Source of the DNA: JBFXAN01 sp050184225
GTDB lineage: Bacteria > Chloroflexota > Dehalococcoidia > CAUJGQ01
Length of the DNA: 41,391 nt
Assembly: GCA_050184225.1 (NCBI GenBank)
Contig: JBFXAN010000047.1
Span: 1 to 41,391 of the forward strand
Reading direction: 5' to 3'
Notes under the pieces: generated by a model
Databases searched by the model: none
Seen by the model: the letters and a program-made list of their open reading frames with translations, nothing else
Told to the model about the DNA's origin: nothing
Part shown: in pieces, positions 17,473 through 24,466 of the stretch
How the letters are laid out: each line of letters starts with the position of its first letter
How positions within the stretch are numbered: position 1 is the stretch's first letter
Program-made: the position numbers and the translations under genes

Positions 17473-17949
17473 ATGTGGATTGAGACCGAGCCGGGCGACA
17501 TGCTGATGGTGCGCTATAAGCTCTGCTTCCGGAAGGACGCACCAAACCCCGAGGACGGCCCCATTCGCGCGGTGCTGCGCGAGCACAACCTCAGCCCGAA
17601 GCGTCGCTGGACCGACGAGCGGGAGGGCGTCCGCTTCGAAGTGCTGCAATACGGCCAGTGCTACCTCGGTCGTGCCCTGCCGGTGATCGTGTCGATGCAG
17701 CAGCGGGGGATGGTCGCCGAGTCGGTCGCCTATTCGCTGGACACCGAGCCGGAACTGGCCGCGCTCGTCCGCGGGGTCGATGGCACCCTTCGGGCTGACC
17801 TCGTCTGGACGGTGGCGGGGGCGGTGCTGGATGGCAATGCGATCGGACCGACGCCCGACGACCCCGACCGGTCAATGATTGACCCGACGTTCCTGCGTGA
17901 GTCCGTCGCTAGTGCCCTCGCCGAACTCCAGGCGGCCGTCGCATCCTGA
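17473..17949 (+). CDS. Hypothetical protein
   Basis: 158 residues from ATG 17473, with GGAGGAG eight bases upstream; the longer upstream reading frame is low-complexity and unlikely. Not recognised. The N-terminal part (GDMLMVRYKLCFRKDAPNP, GVRFEVLQYGQCYLGRALPV) has mixed strand and helix character. A second unit, SMQQRGMVAESVAYSLDTEP and LRADLVWTVAGAVLDG, ends in a helix rich in Ala and Leu. Cytosolic. The 195-base gap to the divergent gene at 17278 should hold promoters for both, but none was evident. Confidence 0.55.
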   Translation: MWIETEPGDMLMVRYKLCFRKDAPNPEDGPIRAVLREHNLSPKRRWTDEREGVRFEVLQYGQCYLGRALPVIVSMQQRGMVAESVAYSLDTEPELAALVRGVDGTLRADLVWTVAGAVLDGNAIGPTPDDPDRSMIDPTFLRESVASALAELQAAVAS

Positions 17950-18253
17950 CACCGGCGTAGCAGGCAGCGTGCCTTTTATGCCAACCCGGTGGTCAGCGCC
18001 CGCTCAGTGATCGCGGTGCCCCCTACCAGATCCTCTGAAGCCTGGCACAAGGGCGCTTTGGTCTTGCTCTCATCGGACGATATCCAACGCTCGGTACGCC
18101 GTCGTGCTGCCGTGTCGAGAATTCGCGCGGTATCACCTCACGCCCGAGATGATCGCCGCCTCCTTTCGCTGTCCGCGACCCGAATGATGCGATGGCCGTG
18201 GCCACAGCACCCGTTGTCATCCCTGGTAGAATGACTGAGAAAGGTAAACAATT
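17950..18253. other. Intergenic region before first toxin-antitoxin module
   Basis: About 300 bases without a plausible gene. The last 40 bases form the leader shared with the second module (see 18214). The remainder shows no repeat or RNA gene that I can support. Confidence 0.4.
18214..18253 (+). promoter_or_regulatory. Shared leader of toxin-antitoxin module 1
   Basis: From TTG 18214 to the ATG at 18254 the sequence aligns without gaps to 19048-19090 before the second module. It contains TGGTAGAAT (extended -10-like, 18224-18232), an AGAAAGG ribosome-binding site and the exact ACAATTATG start context. Confidence 0.6.
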
Positions 18254-18523
18254 ATGGAGCACGAACGTCGCATCGATTCCCTTGCTCTCGCCCCGGATCA
18301 GCCGCTCGTCGGTGTGCTCGTCGACGAGGACGGCCGCCAGGTCGCGCGCTACTTCGCCGAGGACCGCGGCGGCGGCGCACCGCCGGGGTCGGACGCGACC
18401 CTCCAGGTGGCGCTCGCCGTGATCGGTGCCTGGAGCGACCTCGATTGGGAGGAGTTTTCGACCGAACTGGACCGCATCCGGCACGAAAGCCGGCCAACGC
18501 CGCCCATTGACTTCGACGAATGA
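18254..18523 (+). CDS. Antitoxin-like protein of PIN toxin module 1
   Basis: 89 residues, beginning at an ATG behind AAAGG. It overlaps the toxin start by ATGA, the classical coupling of antitoxin and toxin. The first half is a small beta unit (LVGVLVDEDGRQVARYFAED) and the end is acidic and helical (WSDLDWEEFSTELDRIRHES, then PTPPIDFDE), the part expected to wrap round the toxin. No HTH or AbrB motif is clear, so whether it binds its own promoter is unknown. Role inferred from position and tail; the partner toxin is frameshifted. Confidence 0.72.
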   Translation: MEHERRIDSLALAPDQPLVGVLVDEDGRQVARYFAEDRGGGAPPGSDATLQVALAVIGAWSDLDWEEFSTELDRIRHESRPTPPIDFDE

Positions 18524-18956
18524 GGCGATACCTGATCGACACCACCCCGCTCTCCGCCCTCGTCAGCAATCCTCCGCCCGCTGTCGCGCTGATCACCCCC
18601 TGGATGCACCAGCACGAGGCCGCGACCAGCATCCTCGTCTACGGTGAGGTGCTCGAAGGCCTCCAGGGCCGGCCGAACCCGCCCAACGGCACCGCGACCT
18701 GCTCACGCTGCTCGGGGAAATCACCCCCTACTTCGTCACTTACACGATCATGCAGCGCTACGCCGCGCTGCGCCGTCAGCTGCGTCCGCCCTACGGCCCC
18801 GGTCTGATCGGTGACATCGACACGCTCATCGCCGCCACGGCGCTGGAGTATGAGCTCGCCCTGGTCACAACCGATAGCGACTTCACCCGCGTTCCCGGCC
18901 TCAGTCTGCTCCTGTTGGATCGGGCGACCCTGACCCCACGATCCACCAGGACCTGA
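18520..18956 (+). pseudogene. VapC-like PIN toxin, frameshifted
   Basis: The reading frame opens with RRYLIDTTPLSALV (first catalytic Asp) and SILVYGEVLEGL (catalytic Glu), but around 18684-18688 the match continues in another frame: HRDLLTLLGEITPYF, MQRYAALRRQL, GDIDTLIAATALEY (Asp) and ALVTTDSDFTRVPGL (Asp). Restoring one base would give a normal toxin of about 145 residues with all acidic PIN residues. As it stands, the toxin lacks its C-terminal half. PIN toxins are Mg-dependent ribonucleases that cut tRNA or rRNA. It may be a true pseudogene, a slippage site or a sequencing error. Confidence 0.8.
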
Positions 18957-19047
18957 CTGCTCCCTGCGCCCGCTCCGGGCTGAACCGCCGGAGTCCATAC
19001 CTGAAAAGCTCCCGACCGCTCTGGTCGTCCTCGCTTACCTATCCCTC

Positions 19048-19087
19048 TTGCCCCGCGTAGTACAATGAGTGAGGAAGGCAAACAATT
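19048..19087 (+). promoter_or_regulatory. Shared leader of toxin-antitoxin module 2
   Basis: Gap-free match to 18214-18253, with TACAAT (19061-19066) in the -10-like position, GGAAGG as ribosome-binding site and the same AAACAATTATG start context. The duplicated leader implies duplication of a whole module or a common regulator. Confidence 0.6.
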
Positions 19088-19405
19088 ATGACGCGTGAAC
19101 TCGCTCCCATCGATATCCGCCAGATCCCCGAACTCGCCCGCCTCGTTGACGAAGTGCGCGCCAGCCGCAAGCCCCGGCGCATCGTCCGCGACGATGAAGA
19201 TGTCGCCCTGCTCGTGCCGGCGCCGGCATCGTCGACCGCTGAGTACGAGCGCGCCGCCCGGCCCCGTCGCTTTCCGAAAGGCGGCCTCGTCGCCGCCACC
19301 GCCGGCATTGTTCAGTACGACGGCCCGACCTTGAGCCTGGAGGAGGAACGCGCGGCCTTCGAGCAGGGCGTCGCTGACGAGGCACGGGAGAGCCTCGGCG
19401 CGTAA
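19088..19405 (+). CDS. Antitoxin-like protein of PIN toxin module 2 (Phd-like)
   Basis: 105 residues. The N-terminus (LAPIDIRQIPELARLVDEVR, then a RKPRRIVRDDEDVALLVPA strand pair) resembles Phd/YefM-type antitoxins, which pair as dimers and bind DNA. The acidic tail SLEEERAAFEQGVADEARES should mask the toxin. Its last base is also the first base of the toxin start codon, so translation is coupled. Unlike the first module's antitoxin it does not resemble it in protein sequence, though the leader is shared. Confidence 0.78.
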   Translation: MTRELAPIDIRQIPELARLVDEVRASRKPRRIVRDDEDVALLVPAPASSTAEYERAARPRRFPKGGLVAATAGIVQYDGPTLSLEEERAAFEQGVADEARESLGA

Positions 19406-19929
19406 TGGCTGAAGACCTCCCCTTCGTCGACGCCAACATCTTCCTGCGCCATTTCCGCCAGGACCACGCCGAGCACTCGCCCCGGGCCACGGCGTTCTTG
19501 CAGCGCATTGAGACCAGCGACGAGCGTGCCCGCACCGCGGATACCGTCGTCTTCGAGACGGTCTTCTTGCTGGAGCGCACCTATCGCGAACCCCGTGCCA
19601 CGATCCGGGATATCCTCCTTCCCTTCCTCCTGCTGCCGAACATGGTGCTGCCGAACAAGCGGCGCATGCATCGTGCCTTCCGGCTGTACGTCGCTCATCC
19701 GAAGCTCTCTTTTGCCGGTTGCTTCCACATCGCCCTGATGGAAGGACTCGGCCTGTCGGTGATGGCCAGCTTCGACCAGAAGATTAGCCAGGTCCGCACG
19801 ATTACCCGTAGGAGCCGGATCGTCAGGGACAGCTCTCCTGACTGCTCCCCGCACGCCACTGGCGCCAGGGATCCCACGCACGAACCAGCTCAGGCCAACC
19901 AGCGACACCACCCTCGCCGCCGACGATAG
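19405..19929 (+). CDS. PIN-domain (VapC-like) toxin, probably degenerate
   Basis: 174 residues as read. PIN features: PFVDANIFLRHFRQDH (first Asp), VVFETVFLLERTYREP (Glu), FAGCFHIALMEGLGL and MASFDQKISQV (last Asp). The third acidic position, normally SFADxxH, reads FAGC, so a metal ligand is missing. After about residue 136 the chain turns into a basic low-complexity tail (TGARDPTHEPAQANQRHHPR). A one-base shift near 19809 would instead give an EPDRQGQLS end stopping at TGA 19839, aligned with the stop of the first toxin. Both points suggest loss of function; the antitoxin gene is intact. Confidence 0.75.
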   Translation: MAEDLPFVDANIFLRHFRQDHAEHSPRATAFLQRIETSDERARTADTVVFETVFLLERTYREPRATIRDILLPFLLLPNMVLPNKRRMHRAFRLYVAHPKLSFAGCFHIALMEGLGLSVMASFDQKISQVRTITRRSRIVRDSSPDCSPHATGARDPTHEPAQANQRHHPRRRR

Positions 19930-20015
19930 CTTCAGTGCGCGCTTCGTCGCGATCGTGACAGCAGCGGTTCTTCAGCTCGCTGATAATGCTACTGGCTTGA
20001 GAGTTTCTCGGCAGG

Positions 20016-20249
20016 TTATTGATCAGCGCCGGCACCGCGAGCGGTGACACCGATTAACTCGAAATCACGCAGCAAACGATCGAGGCGGCCATCATCTTCG
20101 ACTTCGAGTAACACGGTGTCTCCGGCGAGGACTCGATCGGTGGAACGTTTCGCCTCGGGCAGTCTCAGGTGAGCGTGGTCTTGAAGGAGCTTCGTGAGCC
20201 GGATCTTGTCGAATCCTGCCCGCCAGCCCGTGATGACTATTCTCGCCAT
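20016..20249 (-). CDS. Small protein resembling ribosomal L7/L12 C-terminal domain
   Basis: 77 residues. The pattern ITGWRAGFDKIRLTKLLQDH, then LRLPEAKRSTDRVLAGD and LLRDFELIGVTAR, matches the L7/L12 C-terminal fold (a helix ending xLxEAK, then a short strand and an LG-ending helix). A stand-alone copy is not the ribosomal stalk itself. The gene lies 18 bases after the OsmC-family gene on the same strand, so the two form an operon. It may bind a partner through the same surface L7/L12 uses for elongation factors, which is an inference. Confidence 0.65.
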   Translation of the reverse strand: MARIVITGWRAGFDKIRLTKLLQDHAHLRLPEAKRSTDRVLAGDTVLLEVEDDGRLDRLLRDFELIGVTARGAGADQ

Positions 20250-20267
20250 ATCACGTCACCTGAATCC

Positions 20268-20765
20268 TTATCGATCGCGACCGTCCATCTCCCAGGTAAT
20301 CGCGATCGCCCCCTGCACGCTGCGGGAGGCGGGACAGGCACGCTCGTGCACCGCCAGCGCCCGCTCCACTGCTGCCCGCTGCTCCGGCTCCACCGCCAGC
20401 GTGTAGCGCGCGTGCACCGACGCCAGTCGCACTCGGCCCTCCCGCCGCACCACCTGGCCCTCGACCACCGCCCGCATCCCGGACGAGTCCACCCGTCGCG
20501 CCGCCAGCGTCCCCTGCAACGTTCCCACCAGGCACCCAGCCAGCGCCATCACGAGTTGGTCCAGCGCCCGCACCCGTACCGTTCCCGCGCCAAGTTCCGG
20601 CGAAACCTCCCCCGGCGGCAGGTGCGTCAGCTCCGGCTCGAACACCCGGCCGAAGATCGCGTGCGCCTCCGGTTCCGCTGCCGCTACCACACCCACCCGC
20701 GCCACATAGAGCAAGTCATCCGCGCCATCATCGAGAGCCGTTGCTTCGTCGCCCATACACGCCAT
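20268..20765 (-). CDS. OsmC/Ohr-family protein
   Basis: 165 residues from the first ATG (a second ATG three codons later is possible). The OsmC pattern is present: QLVMALAGCLVGTLQGTLA with the first redox Cys, then RLASVHARYTLAV, and VERALAVHERACPASRSVQG with the second Cys (CPAS). Members reduce organic hydroperoxides with paired cysteines, or simply bind ligands. The protein is cytosolic. The extra acidic N-terminus (about 20 residues) is unusual. It is the first gene of a two-gene operon with the L7/L12-like protein. Confidence 0.85.
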   Translation of the reverse strand: MACMGDEATALDDGADDLLYVARVGVVAAAEPEAHAIFGRVFEPELTHLPPGEVSPELGAGTVRVRALDQLVMALAGCLVGTLQGTLAARRVDSSGMRAVVEGQVVRREGRVRLASVHARYTLAVEPEQRAAVERALAVHERACPASRSVQGAIAITWEMDGRDR

Positions 20766-20864
20766 CCTGCGATTATCTAGTCGTCACACCGACCTGTCCC
20801 CTTCAGTCCACATCACACACGCATTGGGGATCGGGTCGCATAATGTAGCCTTGGAGGATGCGAT

Positions 20865-21356
20865 ATGGCCGGGCGAGTGCGACATCAGTTGGTTGCATCA
20901 TGTACGCGCCGCGTGCCGCACCACAGTCTGCCCTATCGCCACCCAACACCCGACGACCTCCCGGCGCTCGCCGCGCTCATGCTCGACGCCTACCAGGGTA
21001 CAATCGACGACGACGGGGAAACGCTCGATGATGCGCTGACCGAGGTGGCATCGTACTTCAATCTCGAATCGGTCCCACCCATCCTCGACTGTAGCTTCAT
21101 CGCGCTCGATGGCGACCGTGCCACCAGCGCCTCGCTGATCCGACTCTGGAACGCCACACCACTGGCCGCCTACGTCTACACCGGCCGCGGATGGAAGAAC
21201 CGTGGCCTCGCCGCCGCTTTGCTGCAACTCAGCATCAACGCCCTCGCGCGCAACGGCTACCAGTCCCTTACCCTTTGGGTGACCGCCGGTAATGCCCCCG
21301 CCGAATACATCTATCGAAAGCTCGGCTTCCGCGAGGTAACCACTCCTGGGTCATGA
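20865..21356 (+). CDS. GNAT-family N-acetyltransferase
   Basis: 163 residues. The start at ATG 20865 follows GGAGG by seven bases. The first 25 residues are basic; then comes the GNAT fold: YRHPTPDDLPALAALML, an acidic loop, a FIALDGDRATSASLIRLWN strand, and the acetyl-CoA-binding GRGWKNRGLAAALLQLSIN (RxxGxA-type loop) followed by NAPAEYIYRKLGFREV. It should transfer acetyl from acetyl-CoA to an amine. Substrate unknown. Confidence 0.85.
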   Translation: MAGRVRHQLVASCTRRVPHHSLPYRHPTPDDLPALAALMLDAYQGTIDDDGETLDDALTEVASYFNLESVPPILDCSFIALDGDRATSASLIRLWNATPLAAYVYTGRGWKNRGLAAALLQLSINALARNGYQSLTLWVTAGNAPAEYIYRKLGFREVTTPGS

Positions 21357-21468
21357 GCACATCGGTACAGCCGTGCGGGAAACGCCGATATCCGGCATGA
21401 TGGGTCGCAGTTGTGACCTCATTCCCGAATCCTCACGTGTCGAGCGTCCCCGCTAGGAGCCAGCCACT

Positions 21469-21927
21469 ATGCGTCGCGCCCTCGTCGCCTTGCTGCTCGC
21501 CATCGTTGCGACCGCCCCGTCCGTCAACGATGCGACCGCCTACGAAACGTGGTGTGCCGATGATCCGATCGTCGTCGTGGACGGCCACCTCCTCCACATC
21601 CAGGTGCAGATGCCGCTCGCCGAACTGCTGGCGATGCGCTCGACCCGGTTGACGGTGGTGATCCCCCAGAACGTGGGCGGCTTCGTGCTGCTCGATGACA
21701 TTAGCGTGTTCCCCATGCAAACGAGCGTCGCCGCCCGGGGACCGATCTGGGCCGGCACCGGCCCGCTGCCGGTGACCGTTGTCGTCGAGGTCGATGCCAC
21801 CAAGAGCTACCCGATTCGTGTCGTGGCCAAGCCCGTCACCCCGCTCACGCGGCTGCTGGCCCCGCCGGTGACGGCCATCGGGACGACCAACCGGCGCCTG
21901 GAGCTGCCGCTGACACTCGGGGGCTGA
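21469..21927 (+). CDS. Secreted hypothetical protein
   Basis: 152 residues, with an AGGAG site before ATG. Residues 1-23 form a Sec signal peptide (RRALVALLLAIVATAPS then Ala-rich cleavage region). The mature part is beta-rich (WCADDPIVVVDGHLLHIQVQ, VPIWAGTGPLP-type loops, VVVEVDATKSYPIRVVAKPV) and ends in a hydrophobic strand. Family not recognised. The stop codon lies 3 bases before the next gene, a membrane diguanylate cyclase, so they are co-transcribed; it might be a sensory or envelope partner of that enzyme. Confidence 0.7.
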   Translation: MRRALVALLLAIVATAPSVNDATAYETWCADDPIVVVDGHLLHIQVQMPLAELLAMRSTRLTVVIPQNVGGFVLLDDISVFPMQTSVAARGPIWAGTGPLPVTVVVEVDATKSYPIRVVAKPVTPLTRLLAPPVTAIGTTNRRLELPLTLGG

Positions 21928-21930
21928 GCC

Positions 21931-23160
21931 ATGGCCACGCCGGCGCGCCGCCTACCGGCGCGCGTCTACGCCTATGTCGTCGTGGTTGTGCTCCTCGCGC
22001 TGCTCCTCCTCCCCCTGAGCGCGCGGAGCACCGGACTCAGCAGCGGCGCCGTGGCGGCCTTCCAGGCGGTGGCGCTCGCGGTGCAGATCGCCCTGGCCCA
22101 CCGGTGGCGGGTGGAGGTTGGGGCGAAGCGCAAGACCAACGCCGGCACGGCGCCCGAGGTGGCGGCGGTGCTCCTCCTGCCCGGCCTGCTCCCCACGCTG
22201 GTTCTGGCGATCGGGACGGTCGCCGGCGAAAGCTGGCACGGCGTCCGGGTCGTGCAGCGCGTCTTTAATGCGGCCGTGGCGGTCCTGCGGGCGACGGCGG
22301 GTGTCGTCGTGTATGCGTGCGTGCTGCAGCTCGGGCCAGCCTCGGTCGCCGACCTTGTCGCACCGCTTGCGGCCGCGGCGGTGATGTATGCGAGCACGCT
22401 GGTCCTGGTCCGGGGCATTGTGGCGGTGCAGACGCGCGGACCCTTGCTTGACCGGGCGTCCCTGCCGCCCCGCGAGCTGGTCGTGACCGAGGCGGCGCTC
22501 AGTCTGAGCGGGATTCTGGCAGCGCTGGCCGCGGCGGACCATGCCTGGGCGGTGCTGCTGTTGCTGGCGCCCGCTGTGCTTGGGGTGCAAGCGGCGCGCA
22601 CCACCAGCGCCCTGCAGGCCAATGCGTTGCTGACCCACCGGGCGACGCATGACGCGCTCACCGGCCTCCCCAACCGGGCGTTGTTCACGGAGCACCTCGG
22701 CCAGAGCCTGGCGACGGTCGCGGACGGGGAGCCAGGCGGGGCGGTGCTCGTGCTGGACCTCGACCGGTTCAAGTGGATCAATGATGCGCGCGGTCATCAG
22801 GGCGGCGATGCAGTCTTGCGCGAGACAGCGGCGCGGCTGCGCGCCAGCATGCCACCGCAGGCGCTGGTCGCGCGCTGGGGTGGTGATGAATTTGCGGTGC
22901 TGCTCCCACCGGGCGGCGGGCCGGCGCCGGCCGTGGTCGCGACCGAGACGGCCGAGCGGATCCTCACGGCGCTCCGCGAACCGATGCGGCTCGATGGCAG
23001 GCCGATTGCGACGACCGTGAGTATCGGGATCAGCGTATTCGCCGGCGCCGTCCGGGATGCCGAAACCCTCCTGCACGACGCCGACCTCGCGATGTACGCG
23101 GCGAAGGCGGCCGGGCGCAATACCTACCGCCTCGCTGGACCAGCCTACGCTCATCCGTGA
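21931..23160 (+). CDS. Membrane diguanylate cyclase (GGDEF)
   Basis: 409 residues. Residues 1-235 hold roughly six or seven hydrophobic segments (for example VVVVVLLALLLLPL and LLLPGLLPTLVLAIGTVAG), an input domain of the MASE-like type. The GGDEF domain follows: ATHDALTGLPNRALF, VLDLDRFKWINDARGHQGGD and RWGGDEF with GGDEF at 317-321, then VSIGISVFAG and ADLAMYAAKAAGRNTY. It should make cyclic di-GMP from two GTP. No RxxD inhibitory site stands five residues before GGDEF, so classical feedback may be absent. The secreted protein ahead of it shares the transcript. Confidence 0.95.
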   Translation: MATPARRLPARVYAYVVVVVLLALLLLPLSARSTGLSSGAVAAFQAVALAVQIALAHRWRVEVGAKRKTNAGTAPEVAAVLLLPGLLPTLVLAIGTVAGESWHGVRVVQRVFNAAVAVLRATAGVVVYACVLQLGPASVADLVAPLAAAAVMYASTLVLVRGIVAVQTRGPLLDRASLPPRELVVTEAALSLSGILAALAAADHAWAVLLLLAPAVLGVQAARTTSALQANALLTHRATHDALTGLPNRALFTEHLGQSLATVADGEPGGAVLVLDLDRFKWINDARGHQGGDAVLRETAARLRASMPPQALVARWGGDEFAVLLPPGGGPAPAVVATETAERILTALREPMRLDGRPIATTVSIGISVFAGAVRDAETLLHDADLAMYAAKAAGRNTYRLAGPAYAHP

Positions 23161-23177
23161 CGGGCGTGCCGACCTGC

Positions 23178-23208
23178 TCCGGCAACGTTCCGGCTTGGAA
23201 CGTCCGGA
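23178..23208 (+). terminator. Hairpin after diguanylate cyclase gene
   Basis: TCCGG and CCGGA arms enclose a CGTTCC/GGAACG stem with a five-base loop, starting 17 bases after the cyclase stop. No T-run follows. A terminator is plausible because the next gene is convergent. The rest of 23161-23447 contains no gene. Confidence 0.45.
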
Positions 23209-23447
23209 CTCGGTCGCTGCAGCGATGGATCCCTCGTCGCGGCGGGACAGAATCGCAAGCGCTGGCTCTGACGAATGGGCTGGGGGACGGCGCCACAGGC
23301 CGGCCGGGAACCCTTGACGCTCTCACCTTCGACACCCGTGAGCGCCATCTGATCCCGGTCTCTGAATTCCACCGGCTCTCGGCGTCGGGGGCTTTCAGCA
23401 CGCTGGTTCCTTTGTGAGACGGACGGGCATCGTCGCGGACCCGCTGG

Positions 23448-24224
23448 TTATGAGGTAGCGGGCGGGTCAGGCTGCAGGCCGTGCAACCAGATCTGGACGA
23501 GGCCGGCGATCGTCTCCTCCGGGGTCGCAGCGGTCCCGCCGACCTCCGCCCAGAACTGGGGCTGCACCGCCACGGCCAGCAGCAGCGGCCCCACCAGCGC
23601 CTGCACCGCTGTCAGCGGGTCCGTCTGGCGCAGCTGCCCCGCCGCCATCTGGCCGCGCAGGTAGTCGGTCAGCGCCGCGTATGTCCCCGCCAGCACCGCC
23701 CGCGCCGGCGCACTCTCCGGCCCGGCCAGGATCGCCTCTGCCATCACCGCCCGCAACACGCCACGCTGGGCGAGCAGCCGGGGGATCGCGGCAGTCACCA
23801 ACTCGGGCAGCGCCTCCACCGCCGGCCGGTCGGCAGCCGCGGTCAAGAACCGGTCCAACGCCGGCAGCGGCGCGCGGCTCTCGGCCAGGGCGGCGAGCAG
23901 CTCGGCCTTGCCGGGGAAGAGCCGGTAGAGCGTCGCCCGCGACACCGCCGCCCGCGCGGCGACGGCGTCCATCAGCAGCCGCGCAAACCCGACCTCGTCG
24001 AGCATTGCCGCCGCCGCATCCAGCAGCCGCGCCCGCGCATCCGGCTCGGCGATGTAGCCGGCCTCCCGTAAGAAGGCCCGGTGCGAGCCACCGACCAGCC
24101 GGTAATAGCTCCTGCGCGAGATGCCCACCGCCGCCGCCAACTCGTCCGGCGTGGGCACGGCGCCCGCCGCCAGCCGCGCCCGCGCCTCAGCCAGCACCCG
24201 CTCCCGCAACGCCGCGTCCGCCAT
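23448..24224 (-). CDS. TetR-type regulator with two HTH modules
   Basis: 258 residues from ATG 24224 behind AGGAGG (six-base spacing). Two DNA-binding units appear in series: residues about 8-58 (TPDELAAAVGISRRSYYRLV, then an FLREAGY end) and the standard TetR N-terminal unit about 63-112 (ARLLDAAAAMLDEVGFARLL, AVSRATLYRLFPGKAELL). The helical ligand domain follows (PALDRFLTAAADRP, VLRAVMAEAILAG). It is divergent from the cupredoxin/oxidase/storage operon, with about 240 bases between, so it likely represses that operon and itself. The duplicated HTH is uncommon. The ligand is unknown; copper or an oxyanion would fit the context. Confidence 0.88.
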   Translation of the reverse strand: MADAALRERVLAEARARLAAGAVPTPDELAAAVGISRRSYYRLVGGSHRAFLREAGYIAEPDARARLLDAAAAMLDEVGFARLLMDAVAARAAVSRATLYRLFPGKAELLAALAESRAPLPALDRFLTAAADRPAVEALPELVTAAIPRLLAQRGVLRAVMAEAILAGPESAPARAVLAGTYAALTDYLRGQMAAGQLRQTDPLTAVQALVGPLLLAVAVQPQFWAEVGGTAATPEETIAGLVQIWLHGLQPDPPATS

Positions 24225-24259
24225 CACTTCCCTCCTGACTCAGTATGCCAGAAAACTGC

Positions 24260-24288
24260 TTGACATGACATGCGACGCGACGTATTGT
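24260..24288 (+). promoter_or_regulatory. Near-consensus sigma70-type promoter
   Basis: TTGACA at 24260-24265, a 17-base spacer, then TATTGT at 24283-24288. It points towards the cupredoxin gene, about 180 bases upstream of its start, and lies beside the divergent TetR gene. The match is much better than elsewhere in this GC-rich window. Confidence 0.65.
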
Positions 24289-24356
24289 CTTGTGCATCAT
24301 ACATCGCACTTCGCCGTCGCGTGGTCCGGTACCGAACGGCGATGCTAAAGAGTTGG

Positions 24357-24458
24357 ATGTATAAGGCGTGGGCTGGCCCATCCGACGATGGCCAGCACAC
24401 CCATACATCACTCGTTGAGAATCTCCGCCGGGCGGGGCCGGGCGGGTAATCGCGGAGA
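24357..24458 (+). promoter_or_regulatory. Structured leader of the cupredoxin-storage operon
   Basis: Two inverted repeats lie in the predicted 5' leader. ATGTATAAGGCGTGGGCTGG (24357 on) pairs imperfectly with GATGGCCAGCACACCCATAC (24387-24408). Closer to the gene, TCTCCGC (24422-24428) is complementary to GCGGAGA (24452-24458), which contains the ribosome-binding site for ATG 24467. The second could hide the ribosome-binding site. Confidence 0.5.
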
Positions 24459-24466
24459 GTGGTTCG

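Noticed and set aside
21952..23154. Minus-strand frame opposite the diguanylate cyclase
   Set aside because: Arg/His/Gln-rich shadow; the plus strand carries the GGDEF enzyme.
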